NCBI GenBank assembly: GCA_029204225.1
Contig: CM055104.1
Location: 20,429,761 to 20,493,760 of the forward strand
DNA from: Diphasiastrum complanatum
Lineage: Eukaryota > Streptophyta > Lycopodiopsida > Lycopodiales > Lycopodiaceae
DNA length: 64,000 bases
Direction of reading: 5' to 3'
A program made the position numbers and the translations under genes. The notes beneath the pieces are model-generated. The model worked only from the letters and a program-made list of their open reading frames with translations, was not told where the DNA came from and did no database searches. Positions 44,567 through 56,659 of the stretch are shown here, piece after piece (positions within the stretch are counted from its first letter, which is position 1; each line of letters starts with the position of its first letter).

Positions 44567-44789
44567 GTTCAAAATTACTATCCACACAGTATAGGTCCAC
44601 CGATGTAGAGTCACTGCCAAGAACAGGCAACCGCCCTTCGTGAGCATACGTTTTTAGAGACATCTCAATCACGTGCTTTACTGGATCTTTTACATCGACA
44701 AAAAATCTCAAAGGTCCAGCACTTCCCAAAACATTGATAGTGAGTAGCAATTTGCTACCTTTCACCAGTAGCAATTTGCTACCTTTCAC
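44567..44789 (-). CDS. DUF7054 protein (At4g22758-like), exon 2
   Basis: Acceptor CTTCGCAG|GTGAAA and strong donor GAAC|GTAAGT. It encodes SKLLLTINVLGSAGPLRFFV, then VKHVIEMSLKTYAHEGRLPV and LGSDSTSVDLYCVDSNFE. This is the core of the plant DUF7054 domain, a ubiquitin-like fold family of unknown function found in proteins such as At4g22758. The exon opens with an exact 24-bp tandem duplication giving VKGSKLLL twice. Exon 2 ends in phase 1 and exon 3 begins in the matching phase, so the gene can be spliced into one open protein of roughly 280 residues. No stop or frameshift is seen, and the gene is probably active. Confidence 0.88.
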
Positions 44790-45010
44790 CTGCGAAGAGA
44801 CATGAATTTGTTGAATATCTAACCACTCGCAGCTTTTGCAAGAATTCCAACCAATATTATGGAATTTAAAATTTCAGGCTTCCTTGTTCCACTTGAACGT
44901 AATAGTCTATGTGTGCGGTTGATCATTCTTTTCAAGCACGACTGCTGAAGCTTACGCGTCCAACAACTAGACCAAAATACGACGTGGGGAGATGAGAAAT
45001 TTGCAATGAC

Positions 45011-45457
45011 CTGATTTTCGCTCATACGCGTACTCGCAAGTGGATTCTTCGCTGGAAGCTTATCTTCAGACTGCGATGAAGAGGGATAATTTGAGATGAG
45101 GGACGTACTGCCTGATTTTTTAGGCTTACGCATAGTGCTCGCCTCTGCCTTATTTTTTGCGGATGCAAGATTTCTAGGGGATAGTCCTGAAGAGAAATTT
45201 GCGACGATTTCTCTAGGTGAACTCGGACAAGAATTCCTGGTCGATTGTCTGGTTTTCAGCCGTTTCCTGCTTTCATTACCGTATCGACCTTTCGAATTGT
45301 TAGTGGAAGCAGTGAGTACCGCTGCATTGACATGTACCCTTCTTGGAGCGCGGCGCAGTGCAGAAGATCTCACAAGAATGGCAGCATGTGGTGCGAGAGA
45401 CCTTATGGGCGGCGATGATCTAGTTGTGCTTTCCTGACTCTTGAGAGGCAAATCCAT
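45011..45457 (-). CDS. DUF7054 protein (At4g22758-like), exon 1
   Basis: From ATG 45457 the frame reads MDLPLKSQESTTRSSPPIRS, then a long basic Ser/Arg-rich N-terminus with SPREIVANFSSGLSPRN repeated in part as VIANFSSPH. This low-complexity basic leader is typical of the family. The frame stays open to 44819, but a phase-0 donor is needed before exon 2. The best candidate is ENQ|GTCATT at 45010, which is not a strong consensus, so the exon end is tentative. Confidence 0.65.
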
Positions 45458-46495
45458 GTCACCTTGCTAGAAAGCTGTCTGGTGTAACAACTCTCAGATA
45501 CAGTGAGCAGACGGCTTCGATTCAGCCAAGCAAATACTCGAATATCAGCGAAAGCAGTCAGCTGTAGATCTTACAAGCTCCGCAATATTGCAATGGTCGA
45601 ATAACTTGCCAGTTTCTCTTCCATGTGGCCTTTCCCCTGGAGACATGACTGTCTGCAGCCGACTCTCATCAAATATTGGCTTAAAAGACTAATATGCGTT
45701 TCCACTCAAGGATCAAGGCCTACATTACGAGGACCCAAACCTCTAGCCCACGCCTTATAGAGTATGCATCTGCTTGGATGATAATTTGCAGTGTTATGTT
45801 ACTGCCTCCGGAGTCGCAAGCTCAGGCTCCAATCTGAGTCTACTCGAATCGAAAATCTCTTCATCAATTATGAATCCACAATCCACAAACGTTTGCCACA
45901 CAAATAAAGCGATATTGTGGATTGCTCGATTTCTTGCTCAAACGTCCACAGGCGACGCAGCAATTTACTGAATGAAAATTATGTCTTTCAGCTTTGAACG
46001 AAATCCTACTTCCTGCTCTCAATATGTTGGCGTCAAGTTTCCTTCAGAATATATACTGTGTACAGCTCTCTCAAACCTCACCTGCCACAACCAGTCTAAA
46101 TTATCAAAGAGATATCTGAAACAAAACTGCATCTAGCATAAAAAATTAATACTAAGTCTGCATGCAAACAGGTTCGAGACTCATTAGAAGGGATTGTGAA
46201 TCCGTTGCATTTGCATATCAGAAAACCCGAATCCAATTAGCATCACTGATCTGAAAAGACAAACAGCAAAAACAAAAGCAGATTCTGGGGTTGTTTTATA
46301 ATTTCTGATCAATCAATCTACTGTTAGCGTTTTTTCTGAGAAGCATTACAATCGTTGGAGTAGGGTTATAATTATGAGATAGCCTCTGGACGAGACGACA
46401 CTCCAAGCTTAACGAAACGGTGCGAGAAACCGCACCTTCGACCGAAGTGACACCAGTGCTCACCGTCCGATATCATACTCAAAATGCCGGAAGGA
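45458..46495. promoter_or_regulatory. Upstream region of the DUF7054 gene
   Basis: Sequence 5' of the DUF7054 start codon, with no coding similarity of its own. It presumably holds the promoter and 5' UTR; no TATA box was assigned. Confidence 0.4.
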
Positions 46496-46625
46496 GGGCG
46501 GGATTTACTTATTATGGAAGGAGGGCTGGCACAGGCCATTCTGGCCTGTTCTGCTTTTCAAAAAATTTAGCAAAAAAAAATTTAGCACAACCTGGCAGAA
46601 CGGCCTCTGCCCTGACTCCTTTTAT
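46496..46625. mobile_element. Foldback miniature element, second copy
   Basis: GGAAGGAGGG..GGC.CAGGCCATTCTGGCC on the left mirrors GGCAGAACGGCCTCTGCCCTGACTCC on the right, with paired AAATTTAGC blocks between. The right-end words (CTCCTTCCATAATA in reverse complement) match the end of the element at 37796-37925. It belongs to the same family, more diverged. Confidence 0.55.
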
Positions 46626-47556
46626 TGCTTAATGTATACTTTGAAAATTTTTACATGCTCATTATAAAGCATAATGAGCAGTTTGAATTCTTTTAGCCAC
46701 TCGGACGCTGCCACATGGTGACGCCTAAGGCGCAGGCTGAAATGGGTGTCAGATTATTTTTGAAAAAAAATAGTGACATATTATGCTTTTTAAGGAGCCC
46801 AAAAAATTAGCAAAATATGCACAAAGAATCCATTACATATAAGGAAAGGCCCTTGCCCCAGGGGACCTTAGACAACATGAGGCGCCTATAATATATATTT
46901 TTAGACAAGCATGATTCTGCCATATAAGTGTTTCTCAAAATACAAAACAGATTATTCACCGATGCTTTAGCTGAAAAGCAAATGTCACAACCGACTTTCC
47001 ACTACGTAAAAATCATGAGAAAATCTATTTATATGAACACTATCTTATTTTTGTTTGTTTATTATGGGAAAATGGAAGCCTCTCATGTTGGAGGCGCGTG
47101 GGATGTTTGAGTTTGGCTTAATGTGGAGCACACATTTTGGAACACTCGTAAAATGTGTGGTCTAGGTATATTTTGATCTTAACAAATTGTGATCCTACCT
47201 TACTGCATTATTTGCTACAACAACAAAATCATCATCATCAATCAAATGTAACTGATGAATTACATCTATTTACAGTTATGGCATTGGCTCTGATCCCCGA
47301 AAAAATAAAGTTGCATTGCAATTTGCTATAGTGTTCCGTAGTCTATATTTCGACCCTGAAGATCGAATCTATTTCGACTCTATATTTTGATCCTTGGCTT
47401 CAATGGTCGTGTTTTGCATTTTTAACTTGTGGATCGAAATTATATTTTGACCCTTATAATCAAATTTCTATTTGATCCTAGACTGTCGAATTTTTGCAGA
47501 CAACTTATTACAATGTACGTACAAGTATTTACAGCAAGTGATTATCTTTGACTAAT
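46626..47556. other. Non-coding; copia LTR end in minus orientation
   Basis: At 47558-47568 the minus strand reads TTAAGGGGGAG, a copia-type polypurine tract. The sequence left of it (TATTAGTCAAAG...) should be a minus-strand LTR with a mutated TG start. Its far end is not resolved. Confidence 0.5.
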
Positions 47557-47586
47557 ACTCCCCCTTAATGTGAATTTTGGAAAACC

Positions 47587-48110
47587 TTGATTTTCATATT
47601 TAACAAATTGTTAAGGCAAATGAAGACCTATCAACAAAGTTCAAAGAGGTTTGTGTGGCACATGGGATCAAGAGGGAGCTTTCAAACTTTGAAGGTTCTA
47701 CATGGTGTGGAAGAGAAGAAGATCAATCTTTGTGAAAGAGCTAAAGTCATGAGGGTGAATTCAAATCTTCCTAAGTCTTTTTGGGGTGAACCTTTGATGT
47801 GTGCCAACTTTGTTTGCAATAGGTACTCAAATGAATACTTGGATGGTAAGAGTTCATTTGAGGTCCTTTTTGGTAAGAAGCCAAGCTTGGAGCATTTGAA
47901 GATATTTGGTAGTACTTGCTATCTCAGCTCATCTTTTGGATTCTTGAAGGGAATCTTTGTTGGCTATAGTAAAGTAAGTAAAGCTTATAGGTTTACATTT
48001 ATGAGTCAAAGAAAGTTCACATTTATAAGGATGTTGTCTTTGAAGAGGAGAATGTGAATAAGCTTGATGTTGTTGATGTTGATGAAACTAACATTTTCGG
48101 CATGTCAAGT
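47587..48110 (+). pseudogene. Ty1/copia integrase C-terminal remnant
   Basis: The frame reads CERAKVMRVNSNLPKSFWGE, then NEYLDGKSSFEVLFGKKPSL, EHLKIFGSTCYL, and, after a gap that lost the KLD segment, LKGIFVGYSKVSKAYRF. A frame change leads to HIYKDVVFEEENVNK. This is the integrase end plus linker of a copia element on the plus strand. It abuts the oppositely oriented LTR end at 47557, so two copia elements are involved. Confidence 0.9.
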
Positions 48111-49039
48111 GAAAGATCAAGAGGTTTATCTAGATGAGCTTACACAAAAGGAAAGTGTCAATTTGAAACTAGTCAAGAGCACCAAAGAGGAGTCAAATGG
48201 ACAAGGCACTTCGGATCTATTTTTTCAGGTTATTGAAGACTCCAGTAAGGTCAAAGGAACAACAAGTGTTGTTCAAACTTACTTTACTCATTATGTATCG
48301 TGTTTGAGCAATTTCATGAGAATGTGTGCAAATTGTCAAGATATGATGAAACTAGTCACATTGTTCTTCATTATTTTGGTTTTGAAGATGTATTCATCTA
48401 TAGTGAAATGCTTAAGAAGCATGAGAGAATTCGATGCATTAGAGAAATTCCAAAAAAAAAAATCTAAAAAAAAACCCGATTATAAAGATACCTTATTTAG
48501 CACCACTTGGTCCAATCAAAATGCACACATTTCAAATCTATGTAACATAACTCAAATAAATTGGAAAATATAAATATATTCTAGCAAACTTTGAAATTGT
48601 CACGCCCGGGAAGCATGGATGTATCCTATTGGTTGGCTCTTCATGCCCAATACAAGCTAATCTGTCCGACGTCAATATCTCAAGTTAAATTTGTTTAATT
48701 GTTCTAGTTAGTATAATGGAATTTGGTAACTAGGCTAGTTATAGTTACAAAATTACACTATGCACAGTAACCTAATGTTGTTACTGTGATTTTCTCATGA
48801 GGTTAAATTTGATATGAAAAAATGAATTGAATATCATATTGGAGAAATTTTGGCGCCCAAGCTTTGGAAACATCAATGGTAAGGAGACCAAGATCTACAA
48901 TTGAGTATGTGATTCTTCACAATGAAAAAGATAAAGCTAATAAGTGAAAACCAACAAAATATACGAAGGATTCATGGGTGTTGTTGCATCCATCATCAAA
49001 GGGCAATTTTTGACAGAAGAAAAGAGCAAAGATGACAAC
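48111..49039. other. Degraded copia continuation and unassigned sequence
   Basis: Up to about 48500 broken frames (with FGFEDVFIYSEMLKKHERIR) may continue the copia linker. Beyond that, nothing is recognised. Confidence 0.35.
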
Positions 49040-49960
49040 AAATATTAATGGAAATCAAAAATTTTGGAGTTTAAGACAACTCCTAGAGGTCACTCTATAT
49101 CAGATGTATTAGTACATGTTTATATGCAGTTTGAATTAAAAGTAAAAGATGTCAATCCTCATGATCATCAAAAATGTAACTGTAAGTATATCAAAAGGTA
49201 TGCACTTTATTGCTATCATAGGTGTTTTCTTATTGAAGCTCTTGAGATTATGATTTAAATCAATAAAAGTGTTTCATCTTTCAGATATATATCCATCAAA
49301 CATAAGTGAATGGGAGCCAGCACAATCACTTGCAGATATATTGGCTGTGATTCACTCTAATGTTGGAAAGTTGCAATATAGAGGAAGAAGTTGGAAGGAG
49401 CTTGTAGATAGTTGTATATTTTTAAGCAATTCCATTGCCAAGTTTTCAGAGTCATGAGTGGCCTAGTCCTGATAGTATTGTCTCTAAGTCCTTCAGATGC
49501 AAGCTACTCTTAGATGTTAAAAATGCAATGAAGATAAAAAATTGTTCGCATAAGTTGGTTTCTCTCATTAGATATATTTGCTGATTTTTTTCTCAAGTAC
49601 AAGAGTTCAAAGGACATCGACTTTATTTGTTTGTAAGGATTTATCAGATGATATTTTGTCAGATCTTATGGATCAAGGTGGGGATAGTAAAATAAACGGA
49701 GATATGGAATGCAGGATAAAAAAGTCATCAATGATTTTTTGTTATCATATCGAAAACAGATGCTCAACCTCATGTTCCGCTATCAGAGATTCAAGAAAAC
49801 TAGTGGGACTTGGGTACCACTAGATCAAGACTTCCAAATGGATGGTCACACAAACTGAAAAGAGATAAACATCATATACAATGGAGAATTTCTAACTGTA
49901 ATTGAGGTGGAAGAGCACTGGAGCCTTGATTATACAGAGCAGAGCTCAGCCTACTACAAA
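49040..49960 (+). pseudogene. Unidentified decayed coding sequence
   Basis: Plus-strand frames give protein-like pieces separated by stops and shifts: EFKTTPRGHSISDVLVHVYM and CNCKYIKRYALYCYHRC; then EWEPAQSLADILAVIHSNVG and QYRGRSWKELVDSCIFLSNS; then SEIQENSGTWVPLDQDFQMD and YNGEFLTVIEVEEHW. No family recognised. The regular hydrophobic pattern suggests a former gene, host or mobile. Confidence 0.4.
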
Positions 49961-50192
49961 CCAATCTACCTACTTATTTCATATTCATCATTAACAGAAG
50001 ACTCATAAGTACTCTATGTTTATCCCCTGTTCATAATAGTAGACACAAAATGAAATTGACATAGTCTGCAATGATACATTCAGTGATATTTGTCTTGTTA
50101 CAATTACAAAAAAGACAGGAGCTGATAACATGTTGCAAAGATCTACCTCCAACAATCACTATTGTGGAAGAGCAATAGATTCAAATGCAGTT

Positions 50193-50200
50193 GTATAGAC
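50193..50200. repeat. 8-bp target site duplication (left) of hAT MITE
   Basis: GTATAGAC, repeated exactly at 50739-50746. Confidence 0.92.
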
Positions 50201-50738
50201 GAGTGTTGGGCGGGTATATAGGTGCCTGACTAGTATCAACAATGGTATCATAAAACATACCCACCCGGTATATGATTTTGTGATACTACAATCGATACCC
50301 CAACCCGGGCTGGTTTTGATACCCGGATTAGGGGCAAAAATTTGAATTTAACACGGTATCAACACAGTATCCATTTTTAGTTAGTTTCCAAAATTTATGT
50401 ATGTGATAAATATTATTCATGGTGTCCCAAAGACATTGGTGGGCACCAACAAAGTATTGGCCTTTAAAATCATATTATGCATATTACATTTAAAATTGTC
50501 ATGCTTTTCATTAAATGCATACTACCCTTTGTAAAATGGCTAATTAAAAAAAAAATTATATACTCATACCCGAGTTTATACTCGGTCGGTATTACCCCTG
50601 CAATACCCATGTCGGTTGATACCAGCCACCCAATTACAAACATGATGATACTGATACCCGACTAGTATCAAAAAAATTTTAAAAGTATGATACCAGGACC
50701 CGGCTAGTATTGAAAATATCATTACCCGTCCAACACTG
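50201..50738. mobile_element. hAT-type MITE, 538 bp
   Basis: Terminal inverted repeats GAGTGTTGGGCGGGTA (left) and CAGTGTTGGACGGGTA (right, reverse complement) match at 14 of 16 positions. Similarity continues inward for about 50 bp (ACTAGTATC / ATACTAGCC; GGTATCAT on both). Exact 8-bp duplications GTATAGAC flank it, as expected for the hAT superfamily. No transposase is encoded. Many internal GATACCCG/CGGGTATC words make it strongly self-complementary. Confidence 0.92.
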
Positions 50739-50746
50739 GTATAGAC
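50739..50746. repeat. 8-bp target site duplication (right) of hAT MITE
   Basis: GTATAGAC, identical to the left copy. Confidence 0.92.
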
Positions 50747-51399
50747 TCTTTAATTCAATAAAAGAAAGCCCAAGTTGGTCATTAGTACATCTGTACAAAG
50801 AGTGACGTGCCCTTTTTTCAAATCATTTTATAGGCTCCCAATTTCAATAAAATGGAGTCCAATTGATATCTATATGTTTCGATGATTTCTATACATTTTC
50901 TATGTAATTATATGTTTTGCTATCTATATGTTCTCCTTCTTTATTCACTATGATGACATCATCATCAGCGCTAGACAAATCAGGAGGTAGTTGAGTATGC
51001 TCGAGATAATTTCATGTTTGAATTTGTACACCTGAGTTGTTGTGTAATCACAAATCATAAACTACAAGATAGAGTATTCACATATTAGTTAGTATTAGTC
51101 ACAAACTCTCGATTACTATTACATCATAAAAAAATAAACAACATAAATTACCTTTTGAAATATCAACCTCTTGCTAGAGATTGTACCACTTGAAAAACAA
51201 CTTTGCATTATAGAGAGTATACCCCCCACAGCTAAACAAGTCATTTTGCTAGGGGGGGTTGCAATAAGTTCAATATATAAGAAATAACATGAAATATAGC
51301 TATTAAGCTAAAATGTTGATGAAATTTCGAGGAATTACCTCCAAACTAATGATTTTACATTCTTGTCGTGGCATTCTTTAATGGAAAGTTACATACCTT
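50747..51399. other. Non-coding spacer
   Basis: No coding or repeat structure recognised. Confidence 0.4.
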
Positions 51400-51429
51400 C
51401 GGGGGTATAGGTTTCACCACCATTGTAGA

Positions 51430-51978
51430 GAGATCCATCTTTATTGCCCGTTCTTTGTTCTCAAATGTGATTTTGCAGTTATCCAATCATGAACCTACTT
51501 GCACAACTCGCAACTAGTGTCGACCCAACAAAATCCAATAGGCAGTGGGGGGTTCAAAAATATTCATCACGAAAAATGTGGTGACAAATTGTACTCCTGC
51601 TATCTTGACTAGTATGTCGTCTACAATTTATTTCGGTCGCACACATGACTAATTTGCTAGTTTGACAACAAACTTGGCATCTTTCACGACTTGTAGATGG
51701 CATTTTTCATACAACGTGGTGGAGATAAGGTTGACACTTGATCCTCCATCTACTACCGCAACTTCTTCTCCATAGAGTTTGTGCTTGATTGGAAGTGTGA
51801 AACTGTGTTGCTCACTCTCCCAAGCTGCTCCTATGTTCAGAATATTGTTGGTTTCCTTGAATCCAACAAAAAATAATGGTTCTCCAAGAGTTGTGTTTGG
51901 TTCAATGTTTAGCCAATCTGATAAGACACCCCTTGCTTGAGGTGCAAGTTGAAAGAACTCTCCAATAGAGGTATTCAT
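51430..51978 (-). pseudogene. Gypsy retropepsin-like protease
   Basis: The frame reads MNTSIGEFFQLAPQARGV, then GEPLFFVGFKETNNILNIG, AWESEQHSFTLPIKHKLY and EEVAVVDGGSSVNLISTTLY. The DGG(S) motif holds the catalytic Asp. It continues FVVKLAN, stop, ..., IVDDILVKIAGVQFVTTFF, ILLGRH, stop, LRVVQVGS, stop, KITFENKERAIKMDL. At least four in-frame stops follow the active site, so it is a pseudogene. It preserves the active-site loop deleted in the sister copy. Confidence 0.88.
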
Positions 51979-52424
51979 TCTACATGATAAGATGCTCTCA
52001 TCAATAGTTCCATCCTTGGAACTTCAAGTTTAGCCATATGGAATGGTTCTTCCGGATGCTGTAGTCTCATGTTCACATTTTTTTGGTGAACCTTCTGGTG
52101 TTGATTCTTGGTGCTCTCTCATTGGTGAAGAGTCTCGAGGAGCTATTGGTTATTCTGTAGCTTTTATAGCTTTCTCGGCCTATGCCTCTTGTATCCAATG
52201 TCTGATCTTCTAATAACATCCTTGTTTTTCTCTCACATTGGGACCTAATGTTCTGTTGGCAGTGTGGTGAAGATGGAGCTACCTCCTTGCATTTTTGTGC
52301 TCATGTAGCAACTAGCATTGGAACATTAGGACTTGGATATATGGTGTAACTTGGTGTGGGTTTATACTTGTGTCTATTGATTGGACCACCATCCAGTTAA
52401 ATGGTGCACTAGCACTAGCTCTCA

Positions 52425-52463
52425 ACAATTCTTGAAACAATGTCTATATCCACATTTGTGACA
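52425..52463 (-). pseudogene. Gag zinc knuckle
   Basis: The minus strand encodes CHKCGYRHCFKNC followed by a stop: CX2CX3HX4C, a nucleic-acid-binding knuckle of gypsy gag. Its frame differs from the flanking open frames. Confidence 0.6.
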
Positions 52464-53204
52464 AAAAGGTGTATAAACTCCTTTATTTGGACATTCGCAA
52501 TCTTGTATCCTTCTCCGCATTCACAAAGTCTGCCCCCTTGGCATTGTGGACGTGTAGCATATGTGGCGTAATACTTATTATTGGCAAAATCGATGAAAAA
52601 TTCGTCATGTCCATATCTTTGTTGCATTTTCTATCGGAAAATTGTTTCAGTTTCCTCCGCGGTGAGATTCACTTGGGCTACTTATTTGGCTCTGGGCTGG
52701 TAGTGCCATTATGTGTTGTTGCGGGGTTTATCCAAGCTTTGGTGCTGCATTAAGTGCTCTCTGATGGTAAGCATAAGAGGTCTGAAACTGAGCTCTCTTC
52801 TACTGTATGATCCTCGAATTGTAGGAGTAGTAAGCAGTGTCATATGAGGATGCATTGCACAGGTGGCAATATTTGTGTGTCAATTTCAGGTTCTATTTCA
52901 ATATCGAACACTAGTTTGAAATGTAGTTTTGGGTACATATCTCTAATTGTTATGCTATAGTATTCTAAATAGTCTTCAGTTTTTTGTTAGACTTGACAGT
53001 GAGTTGTTCCATCTAGTGCTTATGAAGTTTTGTGATTTGTTCCATCAACGATTCATTGGATAGGCTCAATGAAACTGAGGTTGATGCAATAAAATGAATT
53101 GAGGCATGAATAGATTAGTTTTAGGTGTAAAATCGCCATCTTATCCCTCATCATCTTCCCTCATGGAGTCTTTCATAGCCTTGTGTAATATTATGTAGCG
53201 CTCT

Positions 53205-53575
53205 CATCTTTTCAGCTCACATCGGATGCTTCTGGGTAGTCCTACTAGAAACCACATTATGATCGCACGATTAGGAGTCAATTCCACATTACACTTGGAT
53301 CGTAAGTGTTTGATCCTTTCAATATAATCTCTGGCCCTTTCTCTCTTTTTTTACCACTTCCCAATCTTTTTGATCTTGTGTTATCTGGTTGAAAACTAGT
53401 CTAAAGTTGCACCTGTCAAGGACATTGGAAACGGCTTTAACTTCTTTGCTAGGGTGGTCTCATCATAAATCTCGCATGCTTGCCCATAGATCTACAAGAA
53501 TCTGATGTGATTGGTGGATCCATCAAAATTGGGCAATTTTAGCTTGGAAATCCTTCTGATTGCCTGGAGAGGTAC
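53205..53575 (-). pseudogene. Gypsy gag (Retrotrans_gag) remnant
   Basis: The frame reads LKLPNFDGSTNHIRFL, stop, IYGQACEIYDETTLAKKLKP, FPMSLTGATLD, stop, FSTR. It later continues RERARDYIERIKHLRSKCNV and LVGLPRSIRCELKR. LPNFDGS..P..FL, FP.SLTG.AL.WF and the YI.R.K.LR helix are standard gag landmarks. Several stops show decay. Confidence 0.85.
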
Positions 53576-53600
53576 TGCTAACATAGGAATCTATGAATCC

Positions 53601-54331
53601 ATTGGATCTGTTGATTATGTAACTCTGGATTCTCTAATGATAATCGTCTACCAGATCTCAATCTCATTCATTGTGCATGAAAAATGAGGAGTGAAGGTTT
53701 ATGGCTACAATGGTTGGAGATTGGTCAAGTTATGGATGGAGGGATGTTTAAGTTGATTGCGCTAGGCAATATATGGATGCTGAGAAAGGTGGATGGATGA
53801 TTGCATAGCTTCAAATAGAAATAACCACAAAAAAAAATGGATGTTGGAGCGACGTGGATGGTAGCAGTAAAATATGATAGCTGGCAATGATGGTGTTGGG
53901 TGCACGTGGAGTCCGAGGCATTCGCTCCTCTAATATATGATAGACCTTAGAAAATTATAGCTTCAATAGAGTAGCGAAGGTTCCTCTTGGCGAAGGACAG
54001 GTTTGTGAAAGTTCAAAAAGGTATGTAAAGTAGAAAAGACTAGGAACCTTCGCAACTATCCTTAACCACCTTGGAAACTTTCGCCAACTTGCAAGATATC
54101 CTCAATTGAGTAATTGTTTGTTCAACGAAGGTTAGCAAGGTATTCTGATAGTACCTCGACAAAGGTTTTTTTTCTTTGTGAAAATTTGCGCATAAACACA
54201 AAAACCATTCGCAGCAGCACAATACTTGGTATGACTTTTCCTTGAAAGGTTTTACTACTGCTTTTGGTGTTGACTAAGGTTCAAAATGCTGAATGACTCT
54301 TCACACATAGCCTTACTGTTGATTTCTATCA
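53601..54331. other. Non-coding spacer
   Basis: Nothing recognised on either strand. Confidence 0.4.
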
Positions 54332-54479
54332 GGGGTTTGTTGTGATTACAAAAAAAACATAAGCAATTACATTAGTGTTACTACAAAAAACATAACACTA
54401 TTTGCGGGGTTTGTTGTGATTACAAAAAAAACATAAGCACTTACATCAGTGTTACTACAAAAAACATAACACTATTTGC
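54332..54479. repeat. 74-bp perfect-register tandem duplication
   Basis: Units 54332-54405 and 54406-54479 start GGGGTTTGTTGTGATTACA and end CATAACACTATTTGC. They differ at only two bases, so the duplication is recent. Confidence 0.95.
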
Positions 54480-56508
54480 GACGCATATCATAGGGTTCAT
54501 ATTGTTGCTAATCCAAATTTCATGATAACATAACGAAGTTGATGAGGGGATAAAAATAATATTGACTATCATAAGACCAGCAAAGAAACCTATATGTTTT
54601 TCAAAAATTTAAGAGAGCAAGAGTTACAAGGTACATGTAAAGCATGTTTAATCATCTAAAACCTTAGAAGCTAGAGTAATTTCTGACCAAACATCTCATA
54701 TATAGCTCCACATTTTAAACAGTTCTAAAAAAGGGAATGAAGAAATTTAACATCTTAAAATTATTTTTATTTCTCTTCATTGCTATAATTCTGGGGATAA
54801 TTCCCAACGTATAGCAACACTCACAAAATAGAAGCTCTTCTCAGTACTGCTTCTGCACTTTGAAACTGAAGAACATGGCTCTAGGGAAGAAACTGACAAG
54901 CAATAACATCACCTTTGACACAACTTTTTGCAACCTTTTTACTCAAGGTTCCCATCAATAAGTTCCACCTTTACTAAATTTCCCGATGTAAATTCAACTA
55001 CGTTTGCTTGAATATGCCTAAGCTTTACTCCAATATTTATCACATTTGTCCCACCTAGACAAAGGAACTATTTGGCATACCTGTACACACTTTTCAATGC
55101 AAGAAACTTTGCAGGTTATTATATCTCATTGTGACTTTTTTTGTAACTTCATTTTGCAAACATTAAGGTAACACATCACCTTTCCAGCTGAGACATACCA
55201 TTACAGCAAGAAAGTCATCTTATGGCAACTTTTTTTCTTTTAGATGTTGAAATAGGCTTGCACAATAGAGTCACAGCAGCACAACTAAAGTGCTACTATG
55301 TACTGATTGACTAATTCTCTTTCCACTAATATATTCCAACATTGACTAGTATTTTCTCTATAAAGTCACATCTAATCAAAGACAGTATCCACCTTAGACC
55401 ATTAACTATTTTGTAATCAACAATCAATCCAAAAAAACTTCATGCACCCCAGTTCTTCGATATTGTTGACAAGGTGTTCTTTTGTAATCCATCTAACACA
55501 AACTTCATGCACCCTATTTCTTCAACATTATAGACGAAATCTTTTTTCTGCCACTGAAGCTGTCCTGACAGGTAACATAAACTTTAGAAAAGCTTCACAA
55601 TGTTATCAAGATTATTTTTGGAAACAAAATCATTGCAGCTCAGCAGAGCTAGTACTATCACAGTTCAAAGAATTAATGAAATCCATAAAACAAGGCCAAG
55701 CTCAAAAGGTTGGGTTACAGTTCTAGTAGAGATCTGATTTTAAAATCTAATCAAAGACAAATCAGATCCAAATAGCAATCCTCTCAATTGGAACCCCACG
55801 GAACTTGGTGTTTGGATTACAATAAATTGTTACAAACCTCATATGTTAATATAAAAACTAGTTCAATGTTGCGATTATGCTTCATTTTGGCTTCCTTCCA
55901 AAAAGTTCATCCTCCCATTGTGATACAGATTATTATTTTTGTGAACAACCTTTAAGTGGCAAAATATCTTCCCTGCTGCAGCCTAGCAGACAAACCTCCA
56001 CATGGAGCGCTGCAAATAATCTAGTCCCGTGATTTGATGCTGACAAAAACTCAAAAATTTTGTTAGTGGAACTTTACTCACATTGGAGTACCCATGATTT
56101 GATACTGACAAAAACCGAAAATTTTGAAACTTTGAGCCAGTGTTTGCTCTTTCACTATTCCAGAAGGAAGCTCCACTAAATATACGAGCTTGTGCACATC
56201 CAAGATCACTGGTGTAGACAAGATATGACAATATCCAATTTTCATGATCCAGTCACTTATTCGAACTTCAAGAGTAAATGTCTGATATAATCCCAGAAAA
56301 ATAGGACACAAGGCCGGTGCATAACCTGTTCAGACCGATGGTGCTTTGGGTATCTCTACAGAACTAGAGTCAAAAGAATGGATATCAATCTTGTAGGGGC
56401 ACAAGAGTAAATATTGCATACAGGAAATTATAGACTATCCTACCTAAGGACTCCCCACAATCGCACACTACTTGGAAAAATTGTATGAGGATAATCCCAC
56501 TTTCCGGA
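54480..56508. other. 3' flank and UTR of the CPP1-like gene
   Basis: No other gene recognised. Near 56030-56130 the word TGATTTGAT(G/A)CTGACAAAAAC occurs twice about 66 bp apart. The 3' UTR of the neighbouring gene should lie in the upper part. Confidence 0.4.
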
Positions 56509-56659
56509 TTACCTCAAATACGTTGCCGGAAAAAACAAGAATACATAAGAAATTAATGATGTCATTAGTTCAATATTCCACGAGCCTGGAAATACCAAAG
56601 TTGGTAAAACTGGGATAAGAAAGGAACCGAGCACCCACCCCAAAATAAGAGCACCAAAC
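56509..56659 (-). CDS. CPP1-like (DUF3353) plastid protein, exon 4
   Basis: Acceptor GATGTGGCAG|GTTTGG; the exon completes the Gly codon begun in exon 3. It encodes (G)FGALILGWVLGSFLIPVL and LVFPGSWNIELMTSLISYV, ending FLFFPATYLR at TAA (56509-56511). These are the last two hydrophobic segments of the family, with its conserved ...SLLSYV...TYL end. No damage is seen. Confidence 0.9.

Larger units (their letters stand above)
51400..53600 (-). mobile_element. Ty3/gypsy gag-protease remnant
   Basis: On the minus strand gag (about 53575-53205), a zinc knuckle (52463-52425) and protease (51978-51430) follow in the right order. It is closely related to the 9.2-11.3 kb element: both share AWESEQ...TLPI.H and ITFEN(R/K)ERA. 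RT and integrase are absent, no LTR was identified, and stops occur in every part. Confidence 0.85.

Noticed and set aside
55983-56311. Minus-strand frame as an extra CPP1-like exon
   Set aside because: The gene already ends at TAA (56509-56511); this sequence contains an internal repeat and no family similarity, so it is 3' flank.
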